In this document: positions 8,364-17,710 of the stretch, in pieces | Numbering within the stretch: the stretch's first letter is position 1 | Layout: the number at the start of each line of letters is the position of its first letter | NCBI RefSeq assembly: GCF_037081715.1 | Contig: NZ_JAZDDH010000001.1 | Coordinates: forward strand, 2,512,199 to 2,576,198 | Length of the DNA: 64,000 nucleotides | Origin: Halalkalicoccus sp. CG83 | GTDB lineage: Archaea > Halobacteriota > Halobacteria > Halobacteriales > Halalkalicoccaceae | Direction: 5' to 3' | Translations under genes and position numbers: made by a program | The notes under the pieces: model-generated | Told to the model about the DNA's origin: nothing | Database searches by the model: none | What the model saw: the letters and a program-made list of their open reading frames with translations, nothing else

Positions 8364-9701
8364 TCACAGCGCTGCCGTGACGGCGTCGACGAACTCGGTC
8401 TTCATGAACGCGACGACGTGATCTCCCGGCTCGATGACGGTCTCCCCACGAGGGATGATACACTCGCCGTCACGGGTGATCGCGCCGATCACCACCTCCG
8501 TCGGGAGATCGGCCATCGCGTCGGCGAGGCTCCGGCCGGCGAGGATGCTCTCGTCGTCGATCTCGATCTCGAGGATCTCCGCCCGGTCGTTGTGCACCAG
8601 CGAGACGTTCTCCGCCCGCCCCTCGTGGGTGAAGCGGGTGATCTCCTCGGCGACCACCTCGCGGGGGTTGACCGCGGCGTCGACGCCGACCGCCTCGAAG
8701 AGATCGACGTAGTCGCCGTGTTCGACCACCGCGTCCGCCCGTCTGGCACCGAGCTGTTTCGCGAGCAGCGAGATCAATAGGTTGGTCTCGTCGTGGGTGA
8801 GCGCGCTCACGACGACGTCGGCCTCGTCGATGTGCTCGCGCGAGAGGAACTCGATGTCGGTCGCGTCGCTCTCCATGACCATCGTCTTCGGGAGCCGTTC
8901 GGCGAGTTCTCGCGCCCGGTCGTGATCGGACTCGATCAGCCGGGGACGCAGACCGCGCTCCTCGAGCATTCGGGCGGTCTGAAAGCCGATCTCGCTGCCC
9001 CCGATGATGACGATCTGCTCGGCCGAGTCGGGCGTCTCGGTCGGCGTCAGTTCGGCCGCGAACCCCTGGACGCTCTCGGGGCTGCCGATGACGACGACGT
9101 AGTCGTCCGCCGAGAGGACGGTCTCCCCGCTCGCGATCTCGACGTCGTCCTCGCGGATCACGCCGACGAAGGTGAGCGAGTCGAAACGATCGGCCTCCGC
9201 GACGGTGTGGCCGGTCACGGGACTGTCCTCGGGGATCTGGAATTCCGCCATCTGGACGGCCCCGCCTGCGAAGCGGTCGACGTCGCGGGCCGCCGGCAGG
9301 CCGATGAGGGCGACGATCGCCTCCGCGGCGAGCAGATCGGTACAGACCATGAAGTCGACGCCGAACGCCTTGTCCGAGCGCTCCCAGGTGTCGAGCAGGT
9401 CCGGCTTCTTCACCCGCGCGATCGTGAAGACGTCGCTCACGGCCTTCGCGGCGCTGCAGGCGACGATGTTGGTCTCGTCGTTGTCGGTGCTCGCGATCAG
9501 CATGTCGGCCTCGTCGATGCCGGCCTCCTCGAGAACCGGCACGGAGGTACCGTCACCCTTGATCGGGAGGGCGTCGACCGAGTAGGTCAGCTCGTCGACG
9601 CGGTCGCCGTCGACGTCGATCACGACGACCTCATGGGTATCGGACAGATCGGCCGCGATGGAGGAGCCGACCTCTCCCGCGCCGATGATGATCACCCGCA
9701 C
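8364..9701 (-). CDS. trkA: Trk potassium uptake system NAD-binding subunit TrkA
   Basis: A 445-residue peripheral regulator of Trk K+ channels, with two tandem RCK modules. The first Rossmann fold opens with IIGAGEVGSSIAADL, the second with IIGGSEIGFQTARML near residue 227. Each is followed by an RCK-C domain, the first around SPVTGHTVAEADRF and the second around ESILAGRSLADAM. The start is the GTG at 9701. No trkH-like channel gene lies in the window, although haloarchaea normally have one elsewhere. It binds NAD(H)/ATP and controls K+ uptake, which is needed for the salt-in strategy. Confidence 0.93.
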   Translation of the reverse strand: MRVIIIGAGEVGSSIAADLSDTHEVVVIDVDGDRVDELTYSVDALPIKGDGTSVPVLEEAGIDEADMLIASTDNDETNIVACSAAKAVSDVFTIARVKKPDLLDTWERSDKAFGVDFMVCTDLLAAEAIVALIGLPAARDVDRFAGGAVQMAEFQIPEDSPVTGHTVAEADRFDSLTFVGVIREDDVEIASGETVLSADDYVVVIGSPESVQGFAAELTPTETPDSAEQIVIIGGSEIGFQTARMLEERGLRPRLIESDHDRARELAERLPKTMVMESDATDIEFLSREHIDEADVVVSALTHDETNLLISLLAKQLGARRADAVVEHGDYVDLFEAVGVDAAVNPREVVAEEITRFTHEGRAENVSLVHNDRAEILEIEIDDESILAGRSLADAMADLPTEVVIGAITRDGECIIPRGETVIEPGDHVVAFMKTEFVDAVTAAL

Positions 9702-9767
9702 GAAACCACCGATAGTGTCATTGTCGCGCGGTTCGGTGCCGCCGCGTATGGGTATTTCCCTTCGGCC

Positions 9768-10298
9768 TCAGATCGAGTCCGGTTTCTGGTGGACGACCAG
9801 TTCGATCGGGCGGGACTCGCCCTCGAGGTCGGCAACGACCCGTTCGACGACGCGTTCGGCCTCCTGGAGGACGAGGGGTTTGACCTTCGATATCACCCAG
9901 CCGATCGAGACGAGCCGGGGAAGGTCGATCGCGCTTCCGTCGGCCGAGCCGGGGTCGAAGCCGACCTCCAGACGGATCCGGGAGGCGGTCTCGTACCCCT
10001 CGGGCGCCTCCTCGGGCACCTCCTCGATCGACCACCGGCCCCGAGCGTCGATGTCCTTGACGAGCCGCCAATCGATGCTGTGTGGGGGATCGACCGCCGT
10101 CACCTCCGACCGGGCCGTGTGGGTGATCTTCCACCACGCCAGACGGAGGTCGTACTGCGTGCCGGGCGAGCCGTCGCCGTGCTGGCGAACGTCGGTGAGG
10201 TACTTGGAGTAGTTCGCGTATCGGGGGAAGTCGATGAGGAACTCGTAGACCTCCTCGGGCGGCAGATAGACGACCGTGCTCAGTTCGACTTCGTCCAC
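9768..10298 (-). CDS. SRPBCC (START-like) family protein
   Basis: A 176-residue protein with the pattern of the polyketide cyclase/START-like hydrophobic-cavity fold: a first strand VELSTVVYLPPEEVYEFL, then FPRYANYSKYLTDV, and a long C-terminal amphipathic helix (VLQEAERVVERVVADL). Start codon is GTG at 10298, with a TATA-like TTACTT about 28 bp upstream. Proteins of this type bind lipids or polyketides or act in RNA degradation; the ligand cannot be predicted here. It lies 66 bp upstream of trkA on the same strand. Confidence 0.8.
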   Translation of the reverse strand: MDEVELSTVVYLPPEEVYEFLIDFPRYANYSKYLTDVRQHGDGSPGTQYDLRLAWWKITHTARSEVTAVDPPHSIDWRLVKDIDARGRWSIEEVPEEAPEGYETASRIRLEVGFDPGSADGSAIDLPRLVSIGWVISKVKPLVLQEAERVVERVVADLEGESRPIELVVHQKPDSI

Positions 10299-10535
10299 GC
10301 CCCCAGTACCGCGGAACGCGAAGTAAGCGTTGGGATTCGGTGGCTCCGGTCGCTACGTCGACCCGGGAAGGTCGCCTCCCTCCGTGGCGACTGTGGGGTT
10401 CGGCTCGCGGAACCGACCGAAGGGCGCCAACCGCGGTTCACCATCGCCCCGACTCAGGGTCGTTCAACGCGTTTTTCCGGGACGTAGCGATGAGGCGACC
10501 GCTCGGTGGAACGGCCGATCGAGCGGAGAACCGAA

Positions 10536-11500
10536 TCAGAACACCAGCACCAGCGAGAGGATCACCACGGAGACGTAGAGGGTGATCACCGCCGCGTAGC
10601 GGACGAACTCGCGCCAGTCGAACCCGCCGATCGAGAGAACTCCGAGAAAGAGGAAGCCGAGCCAGAGGTTCGAGAGCCCCGCACCGTACATGGCGGCCAC
10701 AAGCGAGGTGACGAGCTCCGTCTCGCCGACCAGCACCGGTCCCGCCACGACCCAGACCGAGCCGGGATCGGGGATGAGGAGACCGAGGCCGAGCGCCGTG
10801 AGGAACGATCCGACCGCGCCGGGCGCGAGCGCGCTCCCGACCGCCTCGTACAGCCCCGCCTCCGAGAGGAGCGCAAAGACGACCGCGTACAGCATGAACG
10901 GGATCGCGACGTGGTTCGCCCACCGGGTCGTCCGGGTGGTCTTCGACCGGAACGCCATGGGGCGGACGTGAACCAGCAGCCCCAGCATCATGAGGAAGAA
11001 GAGCAGCCACAACAGCGTCAGCGCTCCGCCGGTGGCGAAGTAGAGCCCGACGGAGGCCATTCCGATGACCACCGCCACCATCGAGATGAGGGGGGACTGT
11101 TCGAGGACGTCGGCCGCGGTGTACTTCTCGCGCGGCGGCGGAGAGTAGTGATCGAGCGTCTCGGCGATGCTGGCGTCGAACAACGGATCGCCGTCCAGTG
11201 TCGTCCGGTCGGCCTCCGCATCGGGAGCCAGTGCGACCAGGATCAGCGGCAGCGTCAGCACCAGGACGACGTTGGAGAGGGCGTTCGCCGGATCGAGGAC
11301 GAACGTCGTCATGCTGATCGAACCGGCGGCGTCGAGCATGAAGTTGACCGTCCCGGAGTCGTCTGCCATCACCAGCGCGCCCGGGCTCGAGGGCCCCTGG
11401 TTCGCGAGCACGAGCGGAGGTATCGCTGGACGAGTCGACTCGCGACGGCGCCGAGCGCGGTGAAGAACTCGCTGACGACCCGTCGAGGTCTCGACGCCAT
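10536..11500 (-). pseudogene. Short-chain fatty acid transporter (AtoE family), internally deleted
   Basis: Two parts of one gene in different frames. The ATG at 11500 opens MASRPRRVVSEFFTALGAV...VQRY, which looks like the cytoplasmic start of AtoE-type transporters. Within about 75 bp that frame loses similarity and a second frame, open down to 10536, continues at a point that corresponds to the middle of the protein (PPLVLANQG, then LLVHVRPMAF and many membrane segments). About 150 residues (several helices) that should lie between are absent. A deletion with loss of frame near 11425-11440 is the simplest reading. Full-length relatives have about 440-480 residues. The remaining 300 residues with about eight helices are unlikely to work alone. 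Confidence 0.7.
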
Positions 11501-11738
11501 CAGGTGAACCCCCGCTTCGTACCGCCCGTCCGACGTTCATCGACCGATATCGCCCGACTCCGATGCGCTGGATACCCACCCATCCTCTGAGGGGACTCGA
11601 CGCGACGTTAATGAAGATACTCGTTATTTTATTCTAGAGTGTGGTGTAATCATTCTCCGGAAGTCTCCGACGTCGCCCCTTCGACCGGACGACGGGCGTA
11701 TACCGATCGACGGTCCCGAGGCGGTCGCCGGGGACGGT

Positions 11739-13067
11739 TCAACCCCGGTTCAGCTGGTGTCGCCAGAGGTCGCTCGTACGCAGGTGAGGGACGTCCTTCT
11801 CGTTGATGTAGGCCATCGTCTCGCGGAAGCCCTTCGGATCGATCCAGGTCTCGTGGCCCTCGATCACGTCGTGGTAGTAGAGGATCAGCGTGTCGGTCGG
11901 CACCGTCTCGTCCATCAACAGGTCCACCAGCTCCTTCGAACGCTCGGGATCGTCGCCCGGATGACGGTTCGCGGACAGCGGCGACGTGACGGTACGGTTG
12001 GTCGCGCCGCGCTGGCCGTGCGTGGCGAAGTAGTAGTAGTCCGCAGCGACGTCGACGGTCTCCGCGGTGAACGAGCCGAACGGGTAGGCGAACAGCCCGG
12101 CGGACTCCTCGAAGCCGTTCTCGAGCAGCCACCGCTTCGATCCCTCGAGCTCCTCGCGCTGTTCCTCGGGGGAGAGGTCGCCCAGTCGGGGGTGGGAGAC
12201 CGTGTGGCTGCCGAACTCCCAGCCGTCGTCCTGCATCTCCCGCATCTGCTCGAGGGTGAGACTCCGGCTGTTGCCCACCCGGCCGGTGATCGTGAACACC
12301 GTCGCGGGGATCCCGTACTCGCGCATGATCGGATAGGCGGTGTCGTAGGTCGTCCGCAGCGAGTCGTCGAACTGGACGATCACGTGGGGATCCTCGGTGA
12401 CCGGCACTGCGCGGATGTCGTCGACGTACCAGTCGACGTCGGTTCCGTACCAGGCGACGGTGAGATACGGTTCGTCGGCCGACTCCGCGTTCGAGCGAAA
12501 CGTCACTCCGAGATCGTATCGAAGCCAGCCGGGCTCGTCGATCTTGTGGCGGCTGCGGAAGTGTAGCTGCTGGTCGTGTGCGGGGTCGTTGACGTCGAAG
12601 AACGGCGAGTAGTGGTCGCCGGGCGTCTCGACGTACGCCGCGAGCGAGAACGTCGTCCGCGAGAGGTCGTAGCCGTCGATCGGGATCCGCACGACGGTCC
12701 CCCCGTCGCCATCGGCGGTCAGATGCGCGCACTGCGAGCCGTCGTAGGTACGGTCCGTCTCGACCTCGAGCGATCCCTGGAGCACCTCCCACTCGTCGAG
12801 CGCCTCGCAGTCGCGCCACGACTCGCCGGCGTCCCGACAGCGGTCCCGTGAGTCCTCCTCGAGCCACAGCGTCGGTTCCCGGGGTTCCGGTTCCGGCTCC
12901 GGCTCGGTTTCGGACTCGGGGCTCGATTCCGATTCGGGGGCCGGCGACGCGCTCGCGACGTCGTCGACCTCCTCGCTCGAGTCACGCTCGAGACAGCCCG
13001 CGAGAGCCCCGGCACCGAGGATCGCTAGGACCGTTCGCCTGGTGGCGTTCGATCGGTGATCGTTCAT
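11739..13067 (-). CDS. Exported polysaccharide deacetylase (lipoprotein)
   Basis: A 442-residue secreted protein. A twin-arginine signal (ATRRTVLAILGAG) runs into a lipobox (ALAGC), followed by a Ser/Pro/Glu linker with EPEPEPEP repeats. Residues about 80-240 look like a carbohydrate-binding beta-sandwich. The C-terminal NodB-type catalytic domain shows QFDDSL (Asp-Asp), GSHTVSHPRL (the two metal-binding His) and AYPFGSF. These enzymes remove N- or O-acetyl groups from polysaccharides at the cell surface. The ATG at 13067 is chosen over 13091 because the TATA-like box lies 20-30 bp before it and the signal peptide begins there. Confidence 0.88.
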   Translation of the reverse strand: MNDHRSNATRRTVLAILGAGALAGCLERDSSEEVDDVASASPAPESESSPESETEPEPEPEPREPTLWLEEDSRDRCRDAGESWRDCEALDEWEVLQGSLEVETDRTYDGSQCAHLTADGDGGTVVRIPIDGYDLSRTTFSLAAYVETPGDHYSPFFDVNDPAHDQQLHFRSRHKIDEPGWLRYDLGVTFRSNAESADEPYLTVAWYGTDVDWYVDDIRAVPVTEDPHVIVQFDDSLRTTYDTAYPIMREYGIPATVFTITGRVGNSRSLTLEQMREMQDDGWEFGSHTVSHPRLGDLSPEEQREELEGSKRWLLENGFEESAGLFAYPFGSFTAETVDVAADYYYFATHGQRGATNRTVTSPLSANRHPGDDPERSKELVDLLMDETVPTDTLILYYHDVIEGHETWIDPKGFRETMAYINEKDVPHLRTSDLWRHQLNRG

Positions 13068-13086
13068 AGGCGAATATAAGAAAACA

Positions 13087-13097
13087 TACATATTTTA
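13087..13097 (-). promoter_or_regulatory. TATA-like box of the deacetylase gene
   Basis: On the minus strand the sequence reads GTAAAATATGTA in a very AT-rich patch about 20-30 bp upstream of the ATG at 13067. It fits a leaderless archaeal promoter. Confidence 0.45.
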
Positions 13098-13168
13098 CTA
13101 ATGATGGGTTAATCGCCATCGGTTCGAGCGTCGTTCGGAGCCGTCCGGACTCGCCGAACGGCGCGGGT

Positions 13169-14452
13169 CTATCGATCCTCGAATCGGGGCGATCCGTCCT
13201 CGAAGACCAGTCGTTCGTGGCGAGTGGTCGAACAGTGCTCGGGGAGGTTCGCCGCCAGCGCCTCGGAGACTCGAAACCGCGAGAGATGGCCCGTGTCCTC
13301 GATCCAGGCGATGCGCGCCTCGGCGGGGTCGTACGAGCCGATCGTCGAGACCGCCGCGGTCAGCGCGTGCTCGTCGGTCGGCAGCGCGACCGGGAGGCGG
13401 GCCTTCGAGAGCGAACTGCTCGTTAGCGCGTTGGTGTAGACCTGATCCAGGTCCAGCGACTCGAGGACGTCGACGGTGGTGAGGTCGGCCAGCCCGATAC
13501 CCTGGCCGTTGCCATGGGTCGCCTCGGTGAGCCCGCGGACGACGATTCGGTCGATCTCCGGCGACCCGGGCTCGTCGGCGTTGAGCACCTCGTAGCGACC
13601 GATCACGTTCGTGTCCATCCCCGCTCCCGAGACGTCCTTGCCGATGCGGTCGACGACCAGCACGTCGAGCGCGTCGAACGGGAGCGTCGGCATTTCCTCG
13701 CGCGCGAGCTCGAGGAGCGCCGGCTCGCGTTCGAGGATCCGATCCCCGGGTACGCCCTCGACGCGAGCCGTCTGGTCGTGGAAGTTCTCGACGATTGCGA
13801 TCCCCCCTAGGACGGTCGTCGACTCGAGGATCCGCTCGAGGGCGTCGGTGAGGACGGGGACGTAGCCGCGATCCAGCGCCCGTCGGTGGATCGCCTGCGC
13901 GCCGCGGTGCTTGCCGAAACCGACGGCGAGCATCTTACAGAGCCCGCTCTCGATCGGGCCGTCGAAGTTCGTGTGGGGTTTCACGCGGTTGACCGCGAGG
14001 ATCGCGTCGGCCTCGAGGGCCGCGCGTGCGAGGTAGACGGGTTCGTTCCCGGCGCCCACCGATTCGACCTCCATCCGGGCGTCGATCGGACAGTCGAGCG
14101 CCTCCTCGGTGAGTCCGATCCCCGCGAGCGTCTCGCGCTGGCCCTCGGGCGTCGCTCCACCGTGCGAGCCCATCGCGGGTACGACGACGGGATCGAACCC
14201 CCGATCGCGCAGTTCATCGATCGTCGCCCGCGCGACCGGGACGACGTCGGTGATGCCGCGACTTCCCAGACCGACGGCGACGGTCGCGCCTGCCGGGAGG
14301 TCCTCCAGCGGCAGGTCGCCAACTGCCTCGTGTGCGGCCGCGGCCGGGTCGTCACACTCGGGCGTCGGGGGGTCGTACTCGACGGTCGCGAACTCCGGGA
14401 ACTCGACGGGGTCGAGCGTCCCCGTGATCGTCTCGGCGGCGGGAAACTCCAT
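13169..14452 (-). CDS. LarA-like (lactate racemase domain) protein
   Basis: A 427-residue protein similar to the DUF2088/LarA N-terminal domain: AVGLGSRGITD near residue 60, PAMGSHGGATPEGQ near 95, NRVKPHTNFDGPIESG near 160, and MLAVGFGKHRGAQ. In lactate racemase the His residues in such motifs hold the nickel-pincer cofactor. Here MGSHGG and KPHT are candidates, but the full LarA ligand set cannot be confirmed by eye and no larB/larC/larE gene is nearby. It may racemise a 2-hydroxy acid or a related compound. Start ATG at 14452. Confidence 0.75.
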   Translation of the reverse strand: MEFPAAETITGTLDPVEFPEFATVEYDPPTPECDDPAAAAHEAVGDLPLEDLPAGATVAVGLGSRGITDVVPVARATIDELRDRGFDPVVVPAMGSHGGATPEGQRETLAGIGLTEEALDCPIDARMEVESVGAGNEPVYLARAALEADAILAVNRVKPHTNFDGPIESGLCKMLAVGFGKHRGAQAIHRRALDRGYVPVLTDALERILESTTVLGGIAIVENFHDQTARVEGVPGDRILEREPALLELAREEMPTLPFDALDVLVVDRIGKDVSGAGMDTNVIGRYEVLNADEPGSPEIDRIVVRGLTEATHGNGQGIGLADLTTVDVLESLDLDQVYTNALTSSSLSKARLPVALPTDEHALTAAVSTIGSYDPAEARIAWIEDTGHLSRFRVSEALAANLPEHCSTTRHERLVFEDGSPRFEDR

Positions 14453-14488
14453 GTCGAACCCTGCGGGCGGGGGAGTGAAAAGCCCCGC

Positions 14489-15196
14489 TCACGGCAGGTC
14501 GCCGTCGAGCCACCGCCGGATCTCCGCGATTCGGTCGACGTCGAGGATCCGGGCCGCGCCCGCCCGGGTCAGATCGCCCTCGAACCCGATCGCCCGCGCG
14601 ACCTCGGGTCTGACGAGGCGTTCGTCGGTCCCGAGCGGGCGGGCGCGAGCGAACAGGCCGCTTCGCGTCGGCTTCCCCCGGACGATCACGGGATACCGGT
14701 CGCTCGCCCGGGAGTCCGGGCCGAGGGCCGCCCGTTTCACGTGGGCGTTGTGGGGGAAACGCTCGCACGCGGCCGTCCGCTCGTCCCGGTTCATCGCCTC
14801 GAGGTCGCAGACCTCGCTCACGGTGAGATAGCCGATGGCGTACAGCCGCGCGGGACCCGAGCCGTCGATCGGTTCGAGTCCGGCATAGAACACCAGCAGG
14901 TCGCCATCGGTGAGCCGCGAGAGCTGTGAGCACTTGATCCTCCCGACGTCGCCGTAGGTGTAGGTGGTGAACTCGGGGTCGTAATGGGGGACGCGATCGG
15001 CGAGGTGGGGGACGTACGTCGAGAGCGCCTCGCCGTGGCGTCCGAGGAGGTCGGCGTACGTCCGGCGTTCTTCGGTTTCCTTCGACTCCGGGATAGGGAC
15101 GTACTCGAAGCGCCCGTCGGGAAACAGCGGGCCGTGGGCGCCGCCGGTGCCGGTGTCGATCCCGACGCGCAACAACAGCGCCTCGTCGACGGTCAT
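14489..15196 (-). CDS. Nmad3-like putative nucleotide-modification-associated protein
   Basis: A 235-residue soluble protein. It opens LLRVGIDTGTGGAHGPLFPDG followed by FEYVPIP, and has DLLVFYAGLEP and LYAIGYLTV later. This matches the family I know as nucleotide modification associated domain 3, named from its association with modified-DNA systems; the biochemical role is not established. Here it lies 36 bp upstream of the LarA-like gene, not beside a restriction or modification system. The start ATG is at 15196. Confidence 0.65.
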   Translation of the reverse strand: MTVDEALLLRVGIDTGTGGAHGPLFPDGRFEYVPIPESKETEERRTYADLLGRHGEALSTYVPHLADRVPHYDPEFTTYTYGDVGRIKCSQLSRLTDGDLLVFYAGLEPIDGSGPARLYAIGYLTVSEVCDLEAMNRDERTAACERFPHNAHVKRAALGPDSRASDRYPVIVRGKPTRSGLFARARPLGTDERLVRPEVARAIGFEGDLTRAGAARILDVDRIAEIRRWLDGDLP

Positions 15197-15303
15197 GACA
15201 CCGGTAGGCGTCGCCGCGATTTACGCCTCACGACCGACGCCACGTGAGGTGGGTCTCGAACCCGAGAGGAGAGGCCCCGCGGAGCGACGGCGGTACGACG
15301 ATC

Positions 15304-15311
15304 ACTATAGC
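15304..15311 (+). promoter_or_regulatory. TATA-like box of the HTH_10 regulator gene
   Basis: The element ctatagct lies about 30-36 bp before the ATG at 15340, in line with a leaderless or near-leaderless start. Confidence 0.4.
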
Positions 15312-15339
15312 TATCCGGTAGCGCCGTCTTACACGACCA

Positions 15340-16014
15340 ATGACAGCTGTCATCGTGGAGTTCGAAATCCCGTCGGACCGGATCGCGATGAGCGACACGC
15401 TGACGCAGTTCGACGAGATCGAATTCGACGTTCAGGAGATCGTCGCCCACGACGACGTCGTTTCCCCGTTCGTCTGGGTCTCCGGTGTCGGCGTCGACCG
15501 GCTCGAGTCGGCGTTCGACGCCGACCCCTCGGTCGGCTCCTACCGCCGGCTCACCGAGAAGAGCGACGGCAGCGTCCTGTACGAGATGGAGTGGTCGCGG
15601 GACGCCGACGTCGTCCTCCGGCTGATCGAGGAGGGCGGCGCCGTTCTCCACGCGACCGGCGGGACGGACTGCTGGTTCTTCCGGTTGCTGTACCCGACGC
15701 ACGAGTCGCTCTCGCGAAGCTACGAGGAGTGCCGACGGGAGGGGCTTGCCGTCGACGTCATCCGGGTTTATCGGGCCAAAGGTGGCGACGAGGGGACGTC
15801 GCTCCTGACCGAGAACCAGCAGAAAACGGTGATCGAGGCGTTCGATCTGGGTTACTACGACATCCCGCGTCGAACGACGCTGGGCGAGCTCGCCGAATCA
15901 CGGGGAACGTCCCACCAGTCGCTCTCCGAGCAGCTCCGCCGCGCACACCGCAACCTGATCGAGACCCACGTGATCGAGGGGGGTCGAAGCGACGGACACG
16001 ACTTCGAGGAGTGA
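15340..16014 (+). CDS. Bacterioopsin-activator type transcription regulator (HTH_10)
   Basis: A 224-residue DNA-binding protein. The N-terminal about 140 residues form the haloarchaeal sensory/BAT-associated domain (VIVEFEIPSDRIAM...). The C-terminal HTH_10 domain begins LLTENQQKTVIEAFDLGYYDIPR and continues TTLGELAESRGTSHQSLSEQLRRAHRNLI, a classical HTH_10 pattern. There is no PAS or GAF domain, so it is one of the short regulators of this class. The target genes cannot be read; divergent or adjacent genes are the first candidates. Confidence 0.88.
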   Translation: MTAVIVEFEIPSDRIAMSDTLTQFDEIEFDVQEIVAHDDVVSPFVWVSGVGVDRLESAFDADPSVGSYRRLTEKSDGSVLYEMEWSRDADVVLRLIEEGGAVLHATGGTDCWFFRLLYPTHESLSRSYEECRREGLAVDVIRVYRAKGGDEGTSLLTENQQKTVIEAFDLGYYDIPRRTTLGELAESRGTSHQSLSEQLRRAHRNLIETHVIEGGRSDGHDFEE

Positions 16015-16158
16015 GAACGATCCTCGCGGCGTGTCGCCAGTTCTGCCCGCCGAGACTCGCTCGTCCCTCCCGACTCGAACGGCGAGGTCGACCGATCCCC
16101 GGCGATCCGTTCCACGGTGTCGGGGAACGGGCCGGCGTGATTCCGGAGCAGCGACGGC

Positions 16159-16776
16159 TCAGGCGGGCGTTTGGCCGAGCGGGAGGGTCACCCCCAGACA
16201 GCCTGGACAGAACTCCGATCGGGTGTGGAGGGTGACGGCACAACCCGGACACCGTCGGAGGGACGGTGGAGATCCATCCGTCACTCTCGAGATCAGTTCC
16301 CGGTGAGCCTTCCGAGCCGGAGTCGTCGATCCGGTGGTGGTCGGTTCGCTCACGGTCGTGACCGGAACCGACGACCGCAGTACGACGAGCTCCGACAGAC
16401 TGCCGAGAAGCAGTCGCGAGAGCCCGGATCGATCGTGGGTCCCGATGACGATCCTGTCGACGTCGTTCTCCTCGGCGTACGCGACGATCTGACGGGCGGG
16501 CCTGCCGTAGCGCGTGGCAGTCGTGACCGTCAACCCGTGTTCGTCGGCGTACGCGCGGGCGTTCTCCAGAACGGTTTCGGCGGTCTCTTCGGCCGCGTTG
16601 CGGTATGCGTCGTACTCGGTCGGGAGCACTCGCTGGCGAATGCTGCCGTCGGACTGGTCGGCGTCGATCACGTGGAGAACGGTGATCGTCGCGTCGGCGA
16701 ACCGTCTCAGAGCGTGTTCCAGGGCAGCCCTGGCCGGATCCGAGTCGTCGATCGCGACTACCACCTCCCGTGTCAT
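16159..16776 (-). CDS. Universal stress protein with C-terminal zinc ribbon
   Basis: A 205-residue protein. Residues 1-145 are a UspA domain: VVVAIDDSDPARAALEHAL at the start, VIGTHDRSGLSRLLLGSLSELVV with the ATP-binding G-2x-G-9x-G(S/T) motif, and VPVTTV at the end. An about 60-residue tail follows, ending in RRCPGCAVTL and EFCPGCLGV, two CPGC knuckles separated by 10 residues, typical of a zinc ribbon. UspA proteins usually end after VPVTTV, so this is an unusual fusion. I chose the ATG at 16776 because the Usp fold starts there; an ATG at 16815 would add 13 residues. Confidence 0.82.
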   Translation of the reverse strand: MTREVVVAIDDSDPARAALEHALRRFADATITVLHVIDADQSDGSIRQRVLPTEYDAYRNAAEETAETVLENARAYADEHGLTVTTATRYGRPARQIVAYAEENDVDRIVIGTHDRSGLSRLLLGSLSELVVLRSSVPVTTVSEPTTTGSTTPARKAHRELISRVTDGSPPSLRRCPGCAVTLHTRSEFCPGCLGVTLPLGQTPA

Positions 16777-16934
16777 ATGATATGTTGTCGCACTAATCGC
16801 AAGAGTGACCGGCATGCCGGTGCGTGGTCTATAAGATCGGCCTCGTCCAACCGGGATCGGCCGACCGACGGACCGAGTACTCTGGATCGCCGTACCGGCC
16901 GCTTCGAGCGGGCCCCCGAACCGAGTCGGGCGGG

Positions 16935-17681
16935 TTAGCGATACGCTTCGAAGACCTCGCGATCGAGCGCGTCGACGACGCGTCCCGAGATCGCCTCCAG
17001 GTTGCGCGCGTCCGCGCGGTTGTACCGAACCAAGCGATCGAGCGCGTCCTCGTCGCCGCGCTCGTAGCGGTGCCAGAGCCGGACGGCTTCCCGGCCGTCG
17101 ACGTCGTCGTCAGCGCGTTCGATGCCGAGTTCGCGTTCGATCGCCTTCAGCCCGCCCTCGAGGCCGAGCCGCTTACAGGGGTACATGAGGTCCAGGTGCG
17201 GAGTGTCGATCGAGCGGTCGAACGCGGTCTCGAGGAAGGGGACGTCGAAGCGCGCGCCGTTGAACGAGACGAGCAGCGACGCCCGATCGAGTTCGCGATC
17301 GAGCGCCTCGGGCGTGAGGTTCCGGCCGGCGACGAGCGTCCGCGTCTCGCCCCCGCGGTGGAAGCTGACGGTCGTCACTTCGTCGGAGTACCGATCCAGC
17401 CCGGTGGTCTCGATGTCGAAGAAACAGGCGTTCTCGCGGGCGTTCTCGAAGAGCCGCCAGCGACGCTTCGCGGGGAGCCGATCGGCGAAGAAACGCGTGT
17501 TCTCGGCGGCGAGCGCCTCGCGGGCGGCCTCGAGCGCCCGATCGACGCTCGCGTTCGTCTTCGGCCCCAGTACGTCGCAGTCGGCGAAGGCGTCCCAGTG
17601 GGTGACTCCCGCCTCCCACAGGCGCCGTTCGGTGCGTTCGCCGACCCCGTCGACGAAGATGAAGCTGTTCTCGATGCGCAC
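16935..17681 (-). CDS. RNase H-like exonuclease (YprB type)
   Basis: A 248-residue protein with a DEDD-type nuclease core: FFDIETTGLD (residues about 87-96, the first Asp-Glu pair), SFNGARFDVPFL (second Asp) and YNRADARNLE (third Asp). The N-terminal 75 residues contain a helix-hairpin-helix-like stretch (FVDGVGERTERRLWEAG) that could contact DNA. Such proteins act as 3'-5' exonucleases in repair or RNA processing. Start GTG at 17681. It follows alaX on the same strand with a 29-bp gap. Confidence 0.8.
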   Translation of the reverse strand: MRIENSFIFVDGVGERTERRLWEAGVTHWDAFADCDVLGPKTNASVDRALEAAREALAAENTRFFADRLPAKRRWRLFENARENACFFDIETTGLDRYSDEVTTVSFHRGGETRTLVAGRNLTPEALDRELDRASLLVSFNGARFDVPFLETAFDRSIDTPHLDLMYPCKRLGLEGGLKAIERELGIERADDDVDGREAVRLWHRYERGDEDALDRLVRYNRADARNLEAISGRVVDALDREVFEAYR

Positions 17682-17710
17682 GGCTTTCCTCCGTCCCCGA
17701 TCGAGATAAC

